A DNA stretch of 64,000 nucleotides from contig JAWZSP010000005.1 in assembly GCA_034401135.1 (NCBI GenBank), forward strand, positions 1,674,001 to 1,738,000, given 5' to 3'. Each line of letters starts with the position of its first letter. Position 1 is the stretch's first letter. The notes under the pieces are model-generated. The model searched no databases, was not told the DNA's origin, and saw only the letters and a list, made by a program, of their open reading frames with translations. Below are positions 1 through 10,630 of the stretch, piece by piece. This DNA comes from Volutella citrinella (Eukaryota; Ascomycota; Sordariomycetes; Hypocreales; Nectriaceae). Position numbers and translations under genes: made by a program.

Positions 1-1476
1 GTCCCCAGAAAAAGACGAGGGGAGGAGCCCCGTGAGCTCTTGGCATGCGCACATGCTCCCAATTCCCTGCCCAGCTGTTTTTGGGGGCTGTTCCTGAAGC
101 TCCTCATGTTTTGTCGTTGCCGTCTCAGGTCTGGTGGTGTTTCCAGGATATGGAGCCCAGTGGGCAGGCCTGCCTTGGGTTAGGTTGAAAATGCGATTGA
201 CTTTTAGTCCTGTGCGGCATGCCGCTCCCTGGCGGTTGGCGCTGCCTCGGGAGAGCGTTTTGGGTGGTGCGCCCGCCACCCCGTCGCCGCCGTTGTGCCT
301 CCCCCACGCCCAGAGAAGGGCTGTGGCTCATCACCACGTGCCAAGAAGGAGAGGATGGCACTGTGGCCTGGCCAGTCATCTCCTGGAGAGGCGCATCCAT
401 CTGATTCCCTGCATGCCGCTTGCCCCGGTCCGACGCCGAAGCGCATTACTAACGCGCATGCTACTGTAATGTGTAACTACGTCGAGCAGGCGCCCAGCCC
501 TTCCGTGCCAGGGTCTGCGTCCACTATCCTGAACGCCAAGTGCCTGCAGATTAGGGGCCCTGCGACGCCGTCCGACCTCCAATTTAACGGCATCGGGTGC
601 GAGAGTGGGCGCGATGGAGCGTTCAGGGTTGCTCTCCCAGGGGGGCACACAGCCTAATGAGGGCCAAGACTAGCGCTACTACCGCTCGCCCACCCACTCG
701 AACTCCTACACTGTACTATGTAGACGGCGTGGGCTGGTGTGGTCTGGTCCTTCGACGACTGCCCAGTGTCTGTCCAGTGCCTGCTCAGCAGCCGTCCAGC
801 GCCCAGCCCCTAGCCCATTGGCATTACCCAGCGCTCGTTCCGTCCCACGGACAGCTGCCCTAGTGCCCTCTTGGCCCTGACCTCTCATTGCCGGAGGCGC
901 TGGGCCAAGCAACAGCCAAGCCCGCGGGCGTTTGCGGCGCACTCGTCCAGGCCCCAACCCTCGCACTGTCCTTCGATGGACCAGGCGATGGCCTCCCACG
1001 CCACCGCCGCCAGCTGAGCCCAGTCCAGATCCAACCTGGCGAGGACAATAATCCTATGCAACCTTTCCCTTCCGCACGCACTCTCCCTCAACCTCCCGTC
1101 TTCCATCAACCTTCTACTTCTTCTTGGCCTTCCCCCCCTCCCCTTTGGAACCTGCAACTCGGCCATGGTCTGCTCTACTGCCTCGTCGCTCTCTCGCTCG
1201 CCGGTCGTCGCCCGCTCCTAAGCCTCGAGCAACCCAGCCCAGCCCAGCCTTCTCGGCGGCTCCCCCCGCGACTCCGCTTCGCTTGGCTTCCCATTCGGCC
1301 GCCCACCATCTGTCACTCCCGTCGCTCAGAGCTGCAGCTGAACTGAGCTGGCTGGACTCGACCGAACTGGACTGAACCGTGCCCTCCAGGCTCCTTTCTC
1401 CCCACTCAGGCCATTATTTGAGGTTCCTTTCCCCCAGCCGCTGCTGCGCGTCTCATGACCCGCCTCAAGTCGAGCA
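1..1476. other. intergenic; 5' region of the phosphate transporter
   Basis: No open frame here has coding character. Most of the last 450 bases (about 1030-1476) are rich in C and T on the + strand, the usual look of a filamentous-fungal promoter and leader. A CACGTG E-box lies at 335-340, about 1.1 kb upstream of the transporter start. I see nothing else. Confidence 0.6.
335..340. promoter_or_regulatory. CACGTG E-box upstream of the phosphate transporter
   Basis: The palindrome CACGTG is seen directly. The bHLH regulators Pho4 (yeast) and NUC-1 (Neurospora) bind this core in phosphate-starvation promoters. Other bHLH factors use the same core, and several more copies occur elsewhere in the window, so the role is only suggested by the gene downstream. 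Confidence 0.25.
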
Positions 1477-3949
1477 ATGACTTTGTTCCCCAAGTACTCG
1501 CTGCGCAGGAATCGCGGCTTCCTGGGCTCCGATAGCTCGGCCTTGCCGTCGCAGGATGCTCAGGTACGTTGCAGCTCCTCCCCCGCTCTCCATCTGGTGG
1601 CCCGCTCGCCTGCGCGCTCTGCCCCAGATGTTCCGACGGCACCGCTAAAGCCTCGTCGCTGCGCGAGCCTCAGCCTGTCCCATTGCTAACGGCCATGCCT
1701 AGGACCGCCAGCAATTGCGCTACGAGTTGGATCTCAACTCATGGAACTTTCGCATTTGGGGCGTAGCTGCCTCCGGATTCCTGACCGATTCGTATGTCTC
1801 ACCCGCGCTGATCTGCCTGGCAATGCGCCTCACCCCCCGCTACTGTCGCCGATCTTCTGGCTAACATCGACCCGCCGTTCGTGCGGCTCCCAGATATAAC
1901 CTCTTCTCGACCAACGTCATTCTCGCATCGGTAGCCTTCGTGTATTGGCCTGATGGCGGCTCATGGCCTGGCTTCCTCATCAACTTCTTTACGCTTCTTG
2001 GCTCTGTCATCGGCCAATTATTGTTCGGCTATCTCGCCGACCGCTACGGCCGAACTCGACTTTATGGCATCGAGCTCGTTCTCGTCATTGTCTCGACCAT
2101 CGGTGTCGCAACCAGCAGCCATGGCTACGGCGACATGTCATTCCTCGGTCTCTTCATCTGGTGGCGTTTTGTCATGGGAATTGGTATGTCGTTGCGACTC
2201 TCTTCCGGGGCCTTGGTGGCTTACTCCCCCCACGTCGCCCGTTGATTGATAAGGGGCCATGCACTTGCTAACCTTTCTCAATAGGCATCGGTGCAGAATA
2301 TCCCCTCTCGGCCGTCATCACCTCGGAATGGTCTAGCACTCAATCGCGAGGACGAATGCTGTCGAGCGTGTTCATGATGCAGCCGGTTGGCCAGGCCGTC
2401 GCCCAGCTGGTTGGACTCTTCGTCCTTCTTGGCTTCGAGAAGACGCACAATCTTCAGGCGATGCGCTGTGGGTTGGATGAGAAGTTTGACGAGGAGTGCC
2501 GAAAAGCAGTCGATGGAATCTGGCGCATCGTCATCGGCTCTGGTGCCGTCCCCGCTCTGCTCGCCATCATCTTCCGCTTCTTCCTTTTCGACTGCGGCAT
2601 CTACAGTCTGGAGGTTCGCAACAAACCCTCCATCGCCCTCTTGAATACGCAAAGGATTTATGGAGCCCCGCAAAACGCCGCAGAGGAGTCGTTCCCCGAC
2701 AGCTCGGGGATGAATGGCATGAACGGCATGAACGGAAACCACAACAGCACCGCTTTCCCGATGCACCCACCCAACGCACACACGACCACGTACCAGATGA
2801 ATGGCGCCAATGGTGGAAACATGGCGGCCCCGTCGTACCGAACGAACCCTCCCGATCGCAACCACCTTGCTACCACTTCGCCGCAGACGATGCCCCTCCA
2901 GTTCTCCAAGGAGGACTTGCACAACTACTTTATCCGGGATGGTAATTGGGCATACTTGCTCGGAACGGCGGCGACATGGTTCGTACTTGACGTATCGTTC
3001 TATGGAATGTCGCTCGATAATCGAGGAACGCTGTCGAATATGTGGGCGACGACGAAGCCCACCGAGATCAACTCGAGCCTCGCGTGTTGGGAATCGGCGT
3101 TCGTCAACGGAACCTCGGCGGTGCCCGGTTGGGCCGAGAAGAAGGCGCTTCCAATCTGGTCCACTGACGCAACGCACCCCTGCAATACAATCTACGACGT
3201 TCTGATTGAGCAGACCAAGCAATACTTGCTGACGGTGTCACTGGCGTCCATCGCCGGCAGCGCATGCTTCGTGGCACTGGCAAGCCATATTCCCCGCCGG
3301 CTCTGGCTCACAGTCAACTTCTTTGTGCTCTCTGGATTCTTCATTATCACCGGAGGAGTTTACTACGGCGTCCACCAAACCCCCGCCGCTCCGGCCACGG
3401 TTGTCTTTGTGGCCATTTGCCACTTTCTTTTCAACTTTGGTAAGTAAAGTGAACGGATGAGAGGGACCCGGATGGGGAAGGGTTCCTTCCTACTAGTGGC
3501 AGCAGCAGTTGCTAACACACGATACAGGCGCCAACACATTGACATTCATCATCCCGGCCGAAATCTTCCCAACCTGCTACCGTGCCACCTGCCACGGCAT
3601 CTCCGCCGCGGCCGGGAAACTGGGCAGTCTCGTCGCTGTGCTGCTGGTGTATGGCATCAACTCCAGCTACAGAGCCGACGACCGCCAGGGCCTCATTTTC
3701 CTCTTGTTTGGCATTGTGGGCGTATTTGGGGCCATCTTTGCGTGGGCGTACCTCCCCAACCCCCAGCGGTGGGTCATGTACGATGGCAAGAAGTACCTCG
3801 AGGCCAAGACGCTCGAGGAGCTCGGCGAGGGCCGCGTCAAGGCTCGGCTGGGAGGCGAGGTGGTGTCGTGGAAGGAGAAGGTGGACGAGGTCAGGAGGAG
3901 AAAGCGGGGATCCTACAGAGACGGGTCGCTGCCGGATGGTGCAAGCTAA
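1477..3949 (+). CDS. phosphate:H+ symporter, Pho84-like MFS transporter
   Basis: Plasma-membrane importer of inorganic phosphate driven by protons (PHS family of the major facilitator superfamily). Five exons join in frame: 1477-1563, 1703-1791, 1894-2183, 2285-3439 and 3528-3949, giving 680 residues. The first TM segment carries the family signature around DSYNLF; TM4 has the [10 protein letters not shown] block; and TM7 has [15 protein letters not shown] followed by LDVSFYG, with the Asp that contacts phosphate in characterised members. The central cytoplasmic loop is enlarged by a low-complexity Gly-Met-Asn repeat (about residues 280-300), which accounts for a length above the usual 520-590. 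Where Pho84 reads GGDYPLSA, this protein has GAEYPLSA, so Asp is replaced by Glu. The start at 1477 is the ATG that stays open through exon 1. An ATG 23 bases upstream hits a stop quickly. The substrate could also be an organic phosphate such as glycerophosphodiester. Confidence 0.87.
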
Positions 3950-4399
3950 GTTTTGATTTTCATCGTATTGTGTGTATTTCAAAAGCGGGCAACGGGGGCG
4001 GAAACTGGGTGGGACTCGGGTATGTTTTGTTGCGTTTTTGCATGTGGTTTTGAGGCACACATGGCATGTAATACGCCCGACATGGACGACTGGGACGGAG
4101 GACCCTTTGTGTAAACGGATTTATTTTGGATACCCCTCAATGCTCAACAATGGCAGGCATTTTGCCGTGGAATCACTACAGATGTTACGTACTATATAGC
4201 CAAGTTTACAGTCATCTTGCAAGGGGCGGGCTTCTCGACAAACTCACGTTTGTCATGATGAATGAGAAGAAAAAGAACATGTTCCAATTCACTCACGCCC
4301 GCTTGTACTGCTGTGTATGAATGTTTATATATGTAAATGGGTACATTATATAAGGTATACGGATGGAGTTGAGGTTGGCTTTGGCCGTCGTCTCCCCGT
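3950..4399. other. convergent 3' regions
   Basis: AT-richer spacer between the 3' ends of two convergent genes, with several AATGAAT- and ATATAT-like stretches suited to polyadenylation. No gene is seen. Confidence 0.5.
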
Positions 4400-6741
4400 T
4401 CACGTGACAGAGGCACCCCCGACCACCGCCATGGCCGTGCTGCCAGCTGCTGCGTTCTGAACCATCAGATCGGCCGTCTCCACATACAAGTCCGGGCTGC
4501 TGAAGGTGGCGCTCACGCGGGCATCGGCCTCGAGGGCGGCCAGCCAGCGGTCCAGCCGGCTCCCGGGGGGCGGATGGGGCCATCCGCGCAGGGGCCGGAC
4601 GAGGCGAGCAAGACGCAAGGCAAAGGGAGCGAAATGGATGTCGACGAGCGAGAGGGTCGCGCCGAGGAAGAAGGGGCCCTGTTTGGAGGTGGACATTTCG
4701 CGTGTCAGTGCCAGGACGACGTACGAGAATGCAAATGGCTGGAGGGGGGGCAAAGCAAGGGCCAGGGGTGTGCATGAGGAACCGTGGGGGGGGGCAATGG
4801 AGGGACGTACGTGTTCGTCAGCCGCCTGGACAAGGCTGCTGATGCTACTGTGCAGGCGGTCAGCGGCGTCGGGCCCGGAGAGGCCAGCCGAAGAAGCAGT
4901 CTGCTGTTGCTGATGCTGCTGCTGTTGGGGGAGGAGGACGGCATGGAAGGCCGGGACGATGAGAGAGTTGATCTAGCCCCCTGTCAGTGGCGTTTCTCCC
5001 AACACGCCATTCTCTGGCCGGCAGGCCGGCGGACATACATGGTCGATCCAGAGGCGGCAGTTGGCCTTGAGGCGCGGGTCGCTGGGGTGCAGCGGGACGG
5101 TCTGGTCCAGATCTTCGAGCTGTTGATGGGGCACGTGGTCAGCAATGGGCATCCAAATGGGCAGGACTGCTTGATGAGGGGGGGGGGGAACGACGGGATG
5201 CGCCTCATTGCCACTCGCTCGACTGACGATGCAGACGATGACCTACATATTCGAGAATGACGCCGCTCTCAGAACACGCCCAGTCGCCCTGGCGCACGGC
5301 GGGCACCCGGCCGCGCGGGTTGGCCTCGAGCAGCGCCGGGGGTGCCGGGCGCCGGAAAGGGTCCGTCTCGCAGTACTGGTAGGCGAGGCCCTTTGCCTCG
5401 AGGGCGATCCAGACGCGCTGCGAGAAGGGGCTGCATGATGTTTGTCAGTGCCAGGCAAGCGAGAGGATGGCCGCTGAGAGCAGATAGGGGGGAAAGACTA
5501 ACCAGAAACACGCGGCATACAGCTTGAGGTCGCTTTCTCGCGAGTGCTTCTTTACCGTCGCCAGAGCGGCGCCGGTTGCCTTGCGGGGGGGAGGTTTCTG
5601 GGATCGGTGTCAGTTGAGCATTGTCATCACCGCTGCCATCACCACCATCACCTGCCTCGCGCAGAACTACAGTTGCAAGAGTCGACGCCAACGTACCTGC
5701 GCCTTCTTGGCCTCCCTCTCCTGCTTCGCCATCAGCCTCTGCACGCTGTTCTTCTTGATCCGGTCGCTGTCCCCGAGCGAGTGCTTGTGCGGGCCCGCCA
5801 CGCCGTCCCCCTTGCCGTTGCCGCCGTTGCCATTCACCCTCTGGATCGCCCAGAAGCGCTGGCCCGGCGCCACCACCCGCGCGGCCGCGGCGACGACATC
5901 GCCCTCGACGCCCTCAACACCAGCCGCCAAGCCCAGGGCCCCGGCTTGCTGCGGATCGGCACCGCCGCTGCTACTATCGTCGCCGCCGCCGGGAAAGTAC
6001 TCTGTAATCTTAATCTTGACGTCGCACAGGTCGCGCTGCCTGGCGCTGCGCTTGCGCTTCTTCTTATTAGGGTCATCTGACTTGGGCGTGCCTGGCGGGC
6101 GTCCCTTCATGCGGCAGTCCCAGTAGTGCGAGACAAAGGGCTTGCGCTTGTACCGCTGCGTCGAGCGGTGCGAGTAGACGTTGTCGACATGTGGGAAGTA
6201 CGTCTCGAACCTGTCGCGTGCGTGTCAGCCAACGCAAATCCCGTTGCCCTCTACCACTATGACTTCGATATAACTTCGACGTCGCCTCCAGGGGGGCAAC
6301 CTACTGCTCGTGCGTCAGCACAATCGTCTCGTCCACATCAAACAGCTTCTGCCTCCAGGCCTGCAAGTCGGGCGGGTCGGGGACCAGCCGGTTGCTGCCC
6401 AGCTGGGTGTGGGCCGTCTCGTCCGGCCCGACGCCATCGCCAAACACGGCCTCGGGACCGGATGTGCCGATGGCAGGCAGGGCGGCCGGGGCCAGGATGC
6501 CGAATTGGCCGGCCGGGGCATGCGGGAGCCCCTGGGCATGCGGGAGCGGGTGCGGGAGCGGGTGTGTGTGCTGCAGTCCGTGCAGGCGACCCAAGGCGTG
6601 ATGATGCTGGTGATGCGGCTCGGCTGCATGCTGCTGCGGGTGCTGTTGCTGGTACCCGTCAAGCCCCAGCTCCAGCGCCACCCGGTGATACTGGGCCACG
6701 GCGGCGAAAGTGCCCGACGGGTCCGGAGGTGGAGCCGCCAT
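4400..6741 (-). CDS. omega-type glutathione transferase domain fused to a long basic N-terminal region
   Basis: Seven exons on the minus strand (6741-6305, 6210-5697, 5597-5503, 5430-5247, 5119-5039, 4972-4811, 4738-4400) join in frame to 603 residues. Residues 1-145 are low complexity, rich in His, Gln and Pro. Residues about 150-200 hold a Tyr/His/Arg-rich stretch, then GRPPGTPK and KKKRKR, which look like an AT-hook core and a nuclear localisation signal. A second basic, Ala/Gly-rich linker follows. From about residue 330 a thioredoxin fold begins with a CPFSQRVWIALEAKGL motif, whose Cys is the omega-class catalytic residue, and ESGVILEY forms the glutathione-binding Ser segment. The helical C-terminal domain (about 440-600) contains FFLGATLSLVDIHFAPF. 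Known omega GSTs are about 240-300 residues, so more than half of this protein is extra. The start at 6741 is the first ATG; the frame upstream begins only with GTG. Catalysis (thiol transferase or dehydroascorbate reduction) is inferred; a nuclear role is a guess. Confidence 0.8.
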
Positions 6742-7673
6742 TCCCGATCGGCCGGGGGATGGGCCGCTACCGGTGGAACGGCGAGACACTGACAGACCGC
6801 GTCGGCTGTCGTTCCGGCACGGCGGCGGCGTTGTGGGTCTTGGGCTCCGGGTCCGCCTGCCTGTGCGTCCGGAGCAGAGAGCCGAGGGGGGGGCGCCGCA
6901 GAAGAAATTGGGTGAGTGAGATGAGCTTCTCTTTTATGTCCGTCCCGGCCTCCGACTGGACCTGGCTTCCCTCGTTGGGTCTTTGTGCGCCTGCGTGTGC
7001 TTTTGTGTGTCTTTTCCCTTGTACCGCGGCGCTGAACGACTCGCAGTTGCTCGCTGGTCGAACGGAAGGGGGGGGTGCGGGCAGCAGGTACAGATCGGGG
7101 GTTTTGCTTGCTGCTTTTAAACTCACCAGGTTGACACCCCGCCGAAATGGGGGGTTCCGTTGCTTTTAAGCCTCATGGTGCCTCTCGGGTGCATCTGCCC
7201 AAAAAGGCGGCGACGCGGTGCACGGACCATGACAACCCCGCCAGATCGTCTCCAGGCGAACCCTCGGCTGTGACTCTCCACCACCAACACCGCCTCCTCC
7301 TCCTCACTGTCTTCATCAAGGCCAAAGTCATACAAAATTGGTGCTTCCATTTCCAGTGGTATAAGGGTATTATATCCGGTCTTCGCTGGCAAGCACCGGC
7401 CGTCACTGCACACTCATCGTCTCCCAAAGTAAATGTTGTACATGTAATCCCATTCCTCCAACATATTGACCAACAACGCCTGTTCCTTCAAACACCAGTG
7501 TGGGGTCGGTTTTCCTTGCTCCCTGTGCGCTCCAACGCCATGTCATATCCCATCGTGTCCTTCCCCAGAATCCGGCTCTACTTGAAGCCCCCCTCCCCCT
7601 TATGCCATCAAACATGTCCAGAATATCCGTGCTACTCTCCCAGGACTCTCCCCAGCTGTGCCTCAGTCAGTCA
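6742..7673. other. intergenic; promoter of the GST fusion gene
   Basis: No coding frame with supporting features. It holds the upstream region of the GST fusion gene (minus strand) and the 3' flank of the transcription-factor gene. Confidence 0.5.
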
Positions 7674-10630
7674 TCACTGGTTGCCAGAGTCCCAGGACGA
7701 TAGATCCATTGCGTCCATCGGCCCCAGGCTCATCAGTTGTCTCAAAACCCCGGCACCAACTGCTGCGTCCCCCGCTTGGCCCTGAACATCATCCCATCCA
7801 TCCGGTATCACAAACGAGCCTGCCTGGTCCGACATGGTCGTAGGCATTGAAAACGTGTTCGGGTCCGCAAAGAACCCTTGCGCGCTCCCGTTGAGCGATC
7901 CAGGGTTCATCAAAGGCTGGTTCGGCGATATGGGGCTCGCCTGGAACGAGTTGCCTCCCGATCCGTTTATCTGCCCTGGCGCGAGGTGGCCCCGCTGCTG
8001 CTCTGATGTGCCCGTGCTCGAGTTGGGCGTCGGCCGGTTCGACTGTGCTCCATCTGGCGAGCCCGATGTGTCTTGGCTCTCGCCGCCTTCTCCGAACCCA
8101 GACATCTGCCCGCTCGTCGATCCCGTCTTGTCATACGTCGCCCCCGAGTTGGGTGTCAAGATGGGGAGCTGCTGGTCTGCGGGAATCCAAGCTTGCGCTC
8201 CGAGCCCACTGGTCGGCGTTCCCCCCATGCCTGCCATGTTGAGGTTCGGGTCTGTCATGTCTGCCCCATATGCAGGGTTTCCATCCTCACCCGGCGCCTT
8301 CACGTAAACGCTCGAGTTGCGGAAGGCCATGATGCCCTGCACGCCTTCTGGGTTGTCACACCGCGGCTTGGGGCCGGTGTTCGTGTTTGGACCAGGCTGG
8401 ACACGCATATTAGTTTTTACAGGGGCGAAGAAGGGGCGAAAGTTGGGCACACATACGCTGTCACTGCTGCGCGGAAACGCAGACTTGAGCTTGGGGATTC
8501 GGAGGGCCAGAGCTTCGAGGTCAACGTCGAGTTGAACCAGGAACGACTCGGTGAGAGGGTTGCGGCGTTTGAGCACGTTCATTGCAGAGAGCATGAACCG
8601 CAGAGAATCCGCCGTCTGGCTGTCTTCCGGCCGACTCTTGAGGTACTGCACAAACACGCGTGCCGACACGTATAAGCAGAATGAGATGAAGGGATTGACC
8701 TAGGTTTGAGTCGTCAGTCACAGTTCCAACCCCGGCCAAAGGGCGCATCTCCCTCCACTTACCGTCGAAAGATCCATGTGAGAAATCATCCTCATGATGC
8801 TGGCAATCTCATTCGCCGCGGTGATGCATCGAACCTTGCTTTCGGCGCTGACGGAGCCAGGGAGCTTGTTCTTCTCCGCCTTGAAGATGGCGGCTTGGTG
8901 AAGGCATATTGTCGACGTATGGAGGCTCATGTTGGCAAAGACAATGTTGGGGTTCGACAGGCCTGCCGGGAGCTTCAGGTGGCTTGGCAAGCAGAGCGAA
9001 GTGTTGAGGAGGATGTTGTCCATCTGGCGGTGACGCTTCCAGAATGGACCGTTCAAATCGTGGTCGAGGTCCTCCAAGTCGGGACGATGAAGGTGCACAA
9101 GGTTACGGCCAAAGAGGCAAGCCATTAGCACGATGCTGCCAAAAGACGACAGCTTCCCGGCACCCGCCGGGCTAGTACACTCCCCGAGCGTTTGCGTCGG
9201 CTCCTCGCGGCTCATTTCGAAGGCCTCCTCGCTGGAAGGAAGGCTGGTCATGATATCACGCTCGTCGATGGTCATTGGCCAGCCGGTGCCGATGCTGGCA
9301 TAGCGATCTTGGCAGAATGCCATCCAGAAGGTCCGTCGTCGCTCCTCTCGCTCGGTCCAGTCCTTGGGCTGCGCCAGGCACTGCTTGACGTCCAGGCCAG
9401 CACCATCGAGTCGGTGCATACCAGTCCTAGTCGAGGAAAATCCAGTTAGCATGGCCATATATCAAAAACATATTTCCCACGGGGTGCTCCACTCACATTT
9501 GAGCCAGGCGAATGGCCGAGCCCGTGTTGATCCAGGCTCGAGGGAAGTACATCATCTTCATCTCATATGATGAGAGCAGGACATGCGTCTGGCAATGGGC
9601 GACGGAAATCAAGTGTTCGCCATATCCCTTGATGTAGTCGCCTTCGACGTATTTGCGCGCCCTCTTGTAGAACAAATCCTTCAGGTCGACATACTTTTCC
9701 GTGATGGTGCATGCCAGTGTCCACATGGCATACCGGAGGCATACCGGCGGTCGCTGGGCAGGAGGCCTGTATTCCGATTAGATCTGGGGTCCGTCCCACG
9801 TGGCATCAGGATCATGGGGGCGGGTGAAAGTGAAACATACAGGTTCATGGCAGCGAGATAGCGATACTTGTGTATCATGGGGATGGAGGGGTGGACCTTT
9901 TCGAAGTAGATCTGGTGTAGTTCGTCAATCGTCTCCTGCGCCGGCAGCGGCTCCTCGAGGCCGAGCCCAATCATCTCCCAGCTAAAGTTGCCGCCACCGA
10001 CGTTGTTCATGTCCATGCCCATGCTGTTGAAGTTGAAGTCGTCGATGACGCCAGTCTGGGGCGAATCGCCGTTGAAGTTCCATCGTTCGCCGTCGCGATC
10101 TCCCGAAATTCCCAAACCAGCGTTGGGGATGTTGAGACTAGGGACTGTTCTTGACTGGGGGTTATGTCCGTTCATTGACAGGCCAAGGCCCTGGTTCTGG
10201 GTCTGGGCACCTGCTCCGCTGGAATTGGTCGCAGGAGGTTCCTGTGTCTTCAGCAATGTCTCGACTTGTTCTACATGGCAACGTCGTTAGTCAGAAAGAA
10301 AAACTAGCATCGCGGCGGGCGTCGTGGATGAGACTCACTCAATCGCTCCTCGAGGGCCTTGACATAGCCGCGCTTAGGTCCGCTCTTCCGGCGCTGCTCG
10401 TCGTAGGCGCAAGAGTGCCCCAGACGAGAGCAGGTGCTGCAGCTGGGCCGCACTCCGTCGCACTTGAGCTTGCGCTTCCGGCAGATCATGCAGGCCAGCC
10501 GCTTGGGCTTGGGGACGCTGGCATTGTCGGGGGGGTTCTCCCGCGAAGGCCTATCCTCGCCATCAGCATTGGGGCTGCGTTGGCGCTTCTGGCCGGCTGC
10601 GCCGGCATCGTTGTCCGGCGAGCCCGTCAT
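7674..10630 (-). CDS. Zn2Cys6 transcription factor with fungal_trans domain
   Basis: Exons 10630-10339, 10270-9841, 9766-9497, 9426-8763 and 8699-7674 join in frame. The last is interrupted by a 60-nt intron at about 8398-8457 that has a perfect GTATGT donor, an ACTAAT branch point and a CAG acceptor. The protein is about 873 residues. Residues 48-75 form the Zn2Cys6 binuclear cluster, with six Cys in the pattern CMICRKRKLKC...CSTCSRLGHSC, followed by the basic linker KSGPKRGYVKALEERL and a coiled coil (KQVETLLK). The middle homology region (about 220-560) includes PSIPMIHKYRYLAAMNL, RRRTFWMAFCQDRY and GWPMTIDERDI, typical of PF04082. The C-terminal 250 residues are Ser/Gly/Gln-rich with a conserved-looking terminal segment ending DAMDLSSWDSGNQ. 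The start at 10630 is the first in-frame ATG; the frame stays open to 10981, but that begins with GTG. Target genes cannot be deduced; sugar-metabolism regulators share this architecture. Confidence 0.88.
8398..8457 (-). other. 60-nt in-frame intron inside the Zn2Cys6 gene
   Basis: Seen on the minus strand: donor GTATGTGTGCCC, branch point ACTAATATG, acceptor GTGTCCAG. Its length is exactly 60 nt and it contains no stop in the reading frame, so retained and spliced transcripts would both encode full-length protein differing by 20 residues. Confidence 0.7.

Noticed and set aside
2278..3222. A 314-codon open frame antisense to the phosphate symporter
   Set aside because: It lies wholly within a clear exon, has no recognisable domain and reflects codon-position GC bias.
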